DNA of 6,514 nt from Leptolyngbyaceae cyanobacterium SM1_3_5 (GTDB lineage Bacteria; Cyanobacteriota; Cyanobacteriia; Elainellales; Elainellaceae), in NCBI GenBank assembly GCA_012031475.1, contig JAAUTJ010000281.1, positions 1 through 6,514 on the forward strand, in the 5' to 3' direction. The translations under genes and the position numbers were made by a program. Numbering within the stretch: position 1 is the first letter of the stretch; every line of letters begins with the position of its first letter. Shown here piece by piece: positions 4,568 through 6,514 of this stretch. The notes under the pieces are model-generated. The model was not told the DNA's origin, searched no databases, and saw nothing but the letters and a program-made list of their open reading frames with translations.

Positions 4568-6514
4568 ATGTCAGGGTCTCGATCGCCACGTCCGCAAAAG
4601 CCATCCGGCCAACTGACTCGTCGTTCTGCCGCCGCAAAGCCCGCAAAAAGCAGGCGGTGAAAGTGCAGGTGATCAAGTCACGCCGCCCCGGTTTTAACGC
4701 CGCTCTTGAGTTTGGCGCTGCTGATTGCGATGGGCAGTACGGTCGTTCTGGGGGCGTGGGTGGCCGTGATGCTGATTGTCAATCCCGGTTCGGTGTCGGG
4801 ACTGGCGTGGCTGATGCCAGAGTGGAACCGGACGCCTTTGTCGCGCTATCAGTCGATCGATGAAATTCGTCAGGAAGTGCGATCGATCGGCCTGACAGTG
4901 GGAGACATCCTGCCGATCGCGTCTCACGTCAGCGGCGAGCGTGACGAACTGCTGATTCCAATTTTCAAACCGCCCGAAGAAATGACGGAACTGCGCGTCT
5001 ACCGTCCACATTTCAGAAATCAAAATCAGCTAGAACTAATCGATCGCCTCAACGTTTCGGGACCACAGGAAATTTTCGTCCTCGCGCCCCTGAGCCAAAC
5101 GCCTTCCACCAGCGGCGGCACGGCGCGATCGCTGCCTGTCAGTCAGGTCAGCGTTTTGAACGGCAGCAGCACACCCGGAATTTGGCTGAGTCTGCGGGGC
5201 GAATGGGCACGCGGCAGCACCCGCACCAGCTACGGCCTGATTGTGCGCTATGACCTGAATCAGCAGCGGCTCCAGACGCTTTTGCCCTGGACAAGTCCGA
5301 GCGGCAAAGATCCCAAGTGGCAGCAGGTGACGGGCAACGCCACCCCGGAACTTGTGGTTAATCAAACGGTCGGACTCGCGCCAAACTTCAAGTTCTATCA
5401 GCCGATCGCAACGAGCAAAGTGACCGACCCAATGCGGCTGGTGGCGATCGCGCTTGACCCGCCTGCCCTGAAACAGTCGCAATTCGTCAACGGCCTGCGA
5501 TTGGCACAGCAAGGACTGTGGACGCCCGCCCTGAAACTGCTGGAAGCCGCCAAACAGCGCGGTGATTGGTCAGCCGCCGCCCAAGCTCAGATGGACGTGG
5601 TGAAGTTTCACGCGGCAATTACGAAAGCGCAGGCCGATCGCGACTGGGCAAATCCGACTGAGGCGATCGCGGCGAATCTGCTGGATGGCCGCTGGAGTCG
5701 ATCGCTTCAGCTTTTGCAGGCGGCGCTGGCAAACGGCGGAGAACTGAAGGATCTGTTAGGAGATGTCGATCGCCTGACAACTCGCATCGATGCGGCACTC
5801 AGCCTCAATCCGGCTCAGGTGGATTTGCAGGCGTTGGGAACTTTGGCGCAGTTTGTGCAGCATGGCCGCGAACCTGCACTGCGCTGGCTAACGGCTCGCA
5901 ATCGCAATCTGGCGACTTTGGTGCAACCGATCGATCGATCCGCGTCTCCAGTCCGTCCTCGATTTGCTCAATCGTCCGCTGTTGGTGGCCGATCATGCCA
6001 GCCGGATCGTCGGAACTGCCGCGCCGATTCGTCCCCAGCCGAATGATTGGCTGTGGCCGCGATCGCCCGATCTGCCGCCGAATCAAACCTGGTATCGCAT
6101 CCGCGTCAGCAATTTTTTTGATGGCCGAAGCTGGCGGCGATCGAGTGCAGATTTGAATCTGGCCGCGATCGGTCAAGCTCAGCAGCTTTGGAGCGCTTTG
6201 GGACTGACCAGCGATGCCGCCATCCAACTGATTCGCTGGGACGAAAACAATCAGCCGCAGTCGATCGATGCCGTGATCAAAGCGACGCAAATTCAAAACG
6301 GCCAGGTTTTTCTACTCGCTGCCGTTGCGGATGTGCCCGCAACCGCTTCGCCCTCGCCCATCCTCGCCCTCACAACCGCCACCGTTCAGTGGGTGACGCC
6401 GACTCAGCAATCGCTCAGCGATCTATCGCGCCAGCAGCCCGCCTGGACAGAATTGATGCTGCCCACGCTGCAACAGGCACTCCCGACATCACGCTGGTTC
6501 GACCGAGGGCGAAT
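4568..6514 (+). CDS. Membrane-anchored protein of unknown function, partial, with three frame disruptions
   Basis: I do not recognise the family. A coherent protein of about 648 residues so far, still open at the window edge, is obtained only by joining frames. Frame one starts at ATG 4568 (basic, Pro/Ser/Arg-rich: MSGSRSPRPQKPSGQ) and breaks at the A5 run 4645-4649. A second break at CCCC 4686-4689 restores the frame, giving KSRRPVLTPLLSLALLIAMG. A third break at (GATC)3, 5929-5940, moves to the frame that stays open from about 5940 to the end (PRLQSVLDLLNRPLLVADHA onward). The corrected N-terminus is a basic cytoplasmic tail, then one transmembrane helix (about residues 45-70), so the rest is probably periplasmic or lumenal. 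Residues encoded by 5480-5640 (NGLRLAQQGLWTPALKLLEA) look like a TPR-type helical repeat. Probably cotranscribed with the glycosyltransferase. The indels are more likely read errors than decay, because each flank stays protein-like. Confidence 0.75.

Larger units (their letters stand above)
2256..6066. repeat. HIP1 octamers (GCGATCGC), 11 copies
   Basis: Perfect GCGATCGC palindromes start at 2256, 3045, 3845, 4124, 4182, 4346, 4446, 5125, 5444, 5663 and 6059. This is the highly iterated palindrome typical of many cyanobacterial genomes. None occurs in 1-2255, although near-variants such as GGCGATCGT appear in petA. The copies fall inside genes and are spread through coding sequence, so they mark genome style rather than individual elements. 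Confidence 0.9.

Noticed and set aside
4111..4569. Minus- and plus-strand frames overlapping the glycosyltransferase 3' half
   Set aside because: Overlap with an intact GT4 frame and low-complexity composition caused by GATCG-rich codons.

Overview
The window comes from a cyanobacterial chromosome. Petc (Rieske) and petA (cytochrome f) lie in tandem, a cyanobacterial DUF3067-type gene is divergent to them, and the octamer GCGATCGC (HIP1) occurs 11 times between 2256 and 6066, against about 0.1 expected by chance. The genus cannot be fixed from this sequence; a filamentous, Leptolyngbya/Oscillatoria-like organism is a guess.

Layout. (1) 1-540 is AT-richer, has no HIP1 and looks like accessory DNA. 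A complete UPF0175 antitoxin-like gene (280-519, minus) is followed by the first 12 codons of what looks like its DUF3368/PIN-type toxin partner (277-242). That fragment is joined abruptly to the C-terminal region-4 part of an ECF-type sigma factor (about 243-16). (2) 541-932 has no gene. It holds an integron attC-like fold (618-703), an 11-bp-stem hairpin (733-758) and the petCA terminator (881-910). (3) 933-2489, minus: petC then petA, the Rieske protein and cytochrome f of the thylakoid cytochrome b6f complex. petA carries a one-base frameshift in an A5 run. (4) 2490-2812 is the divergent control region. (5) 2813-3130, plus: DUF3067 family protein. (6) 3367-4542, plus: GT4-type glycosyltransferase. 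(7) 4568 to the window end, plus: a membrane-anchored protein of unknown function, 25 bp after the glycosyltransferase and probably cotranscribed with it. It has three apparent frame disruptions and runs off the window.

How they fit together. petC and petA encode two core electron-transfer subunits that pass electrons from plastoquinol to plastocyanin or cytochrome c6. The divergent DUF3067 gene is of unknown function, but its position suggests a b6f or photosynthesis link. The glycosyltransferase and the following membrane protein may form a cell-surface or envelope unit.

The four frame disruptions lie in A5, A5, C4 and (GATC)3 tracts in otherwise well-conserved reading frames. Sequencing or assembly error is therefore the leading explanation, and petA should not be called a pseudogene without read-level support. 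I found no clearly new biological system. The most interesting spot is the left end: a severed toxin-antitoxin pair fused to a sigma fragment next to an attC-like site.
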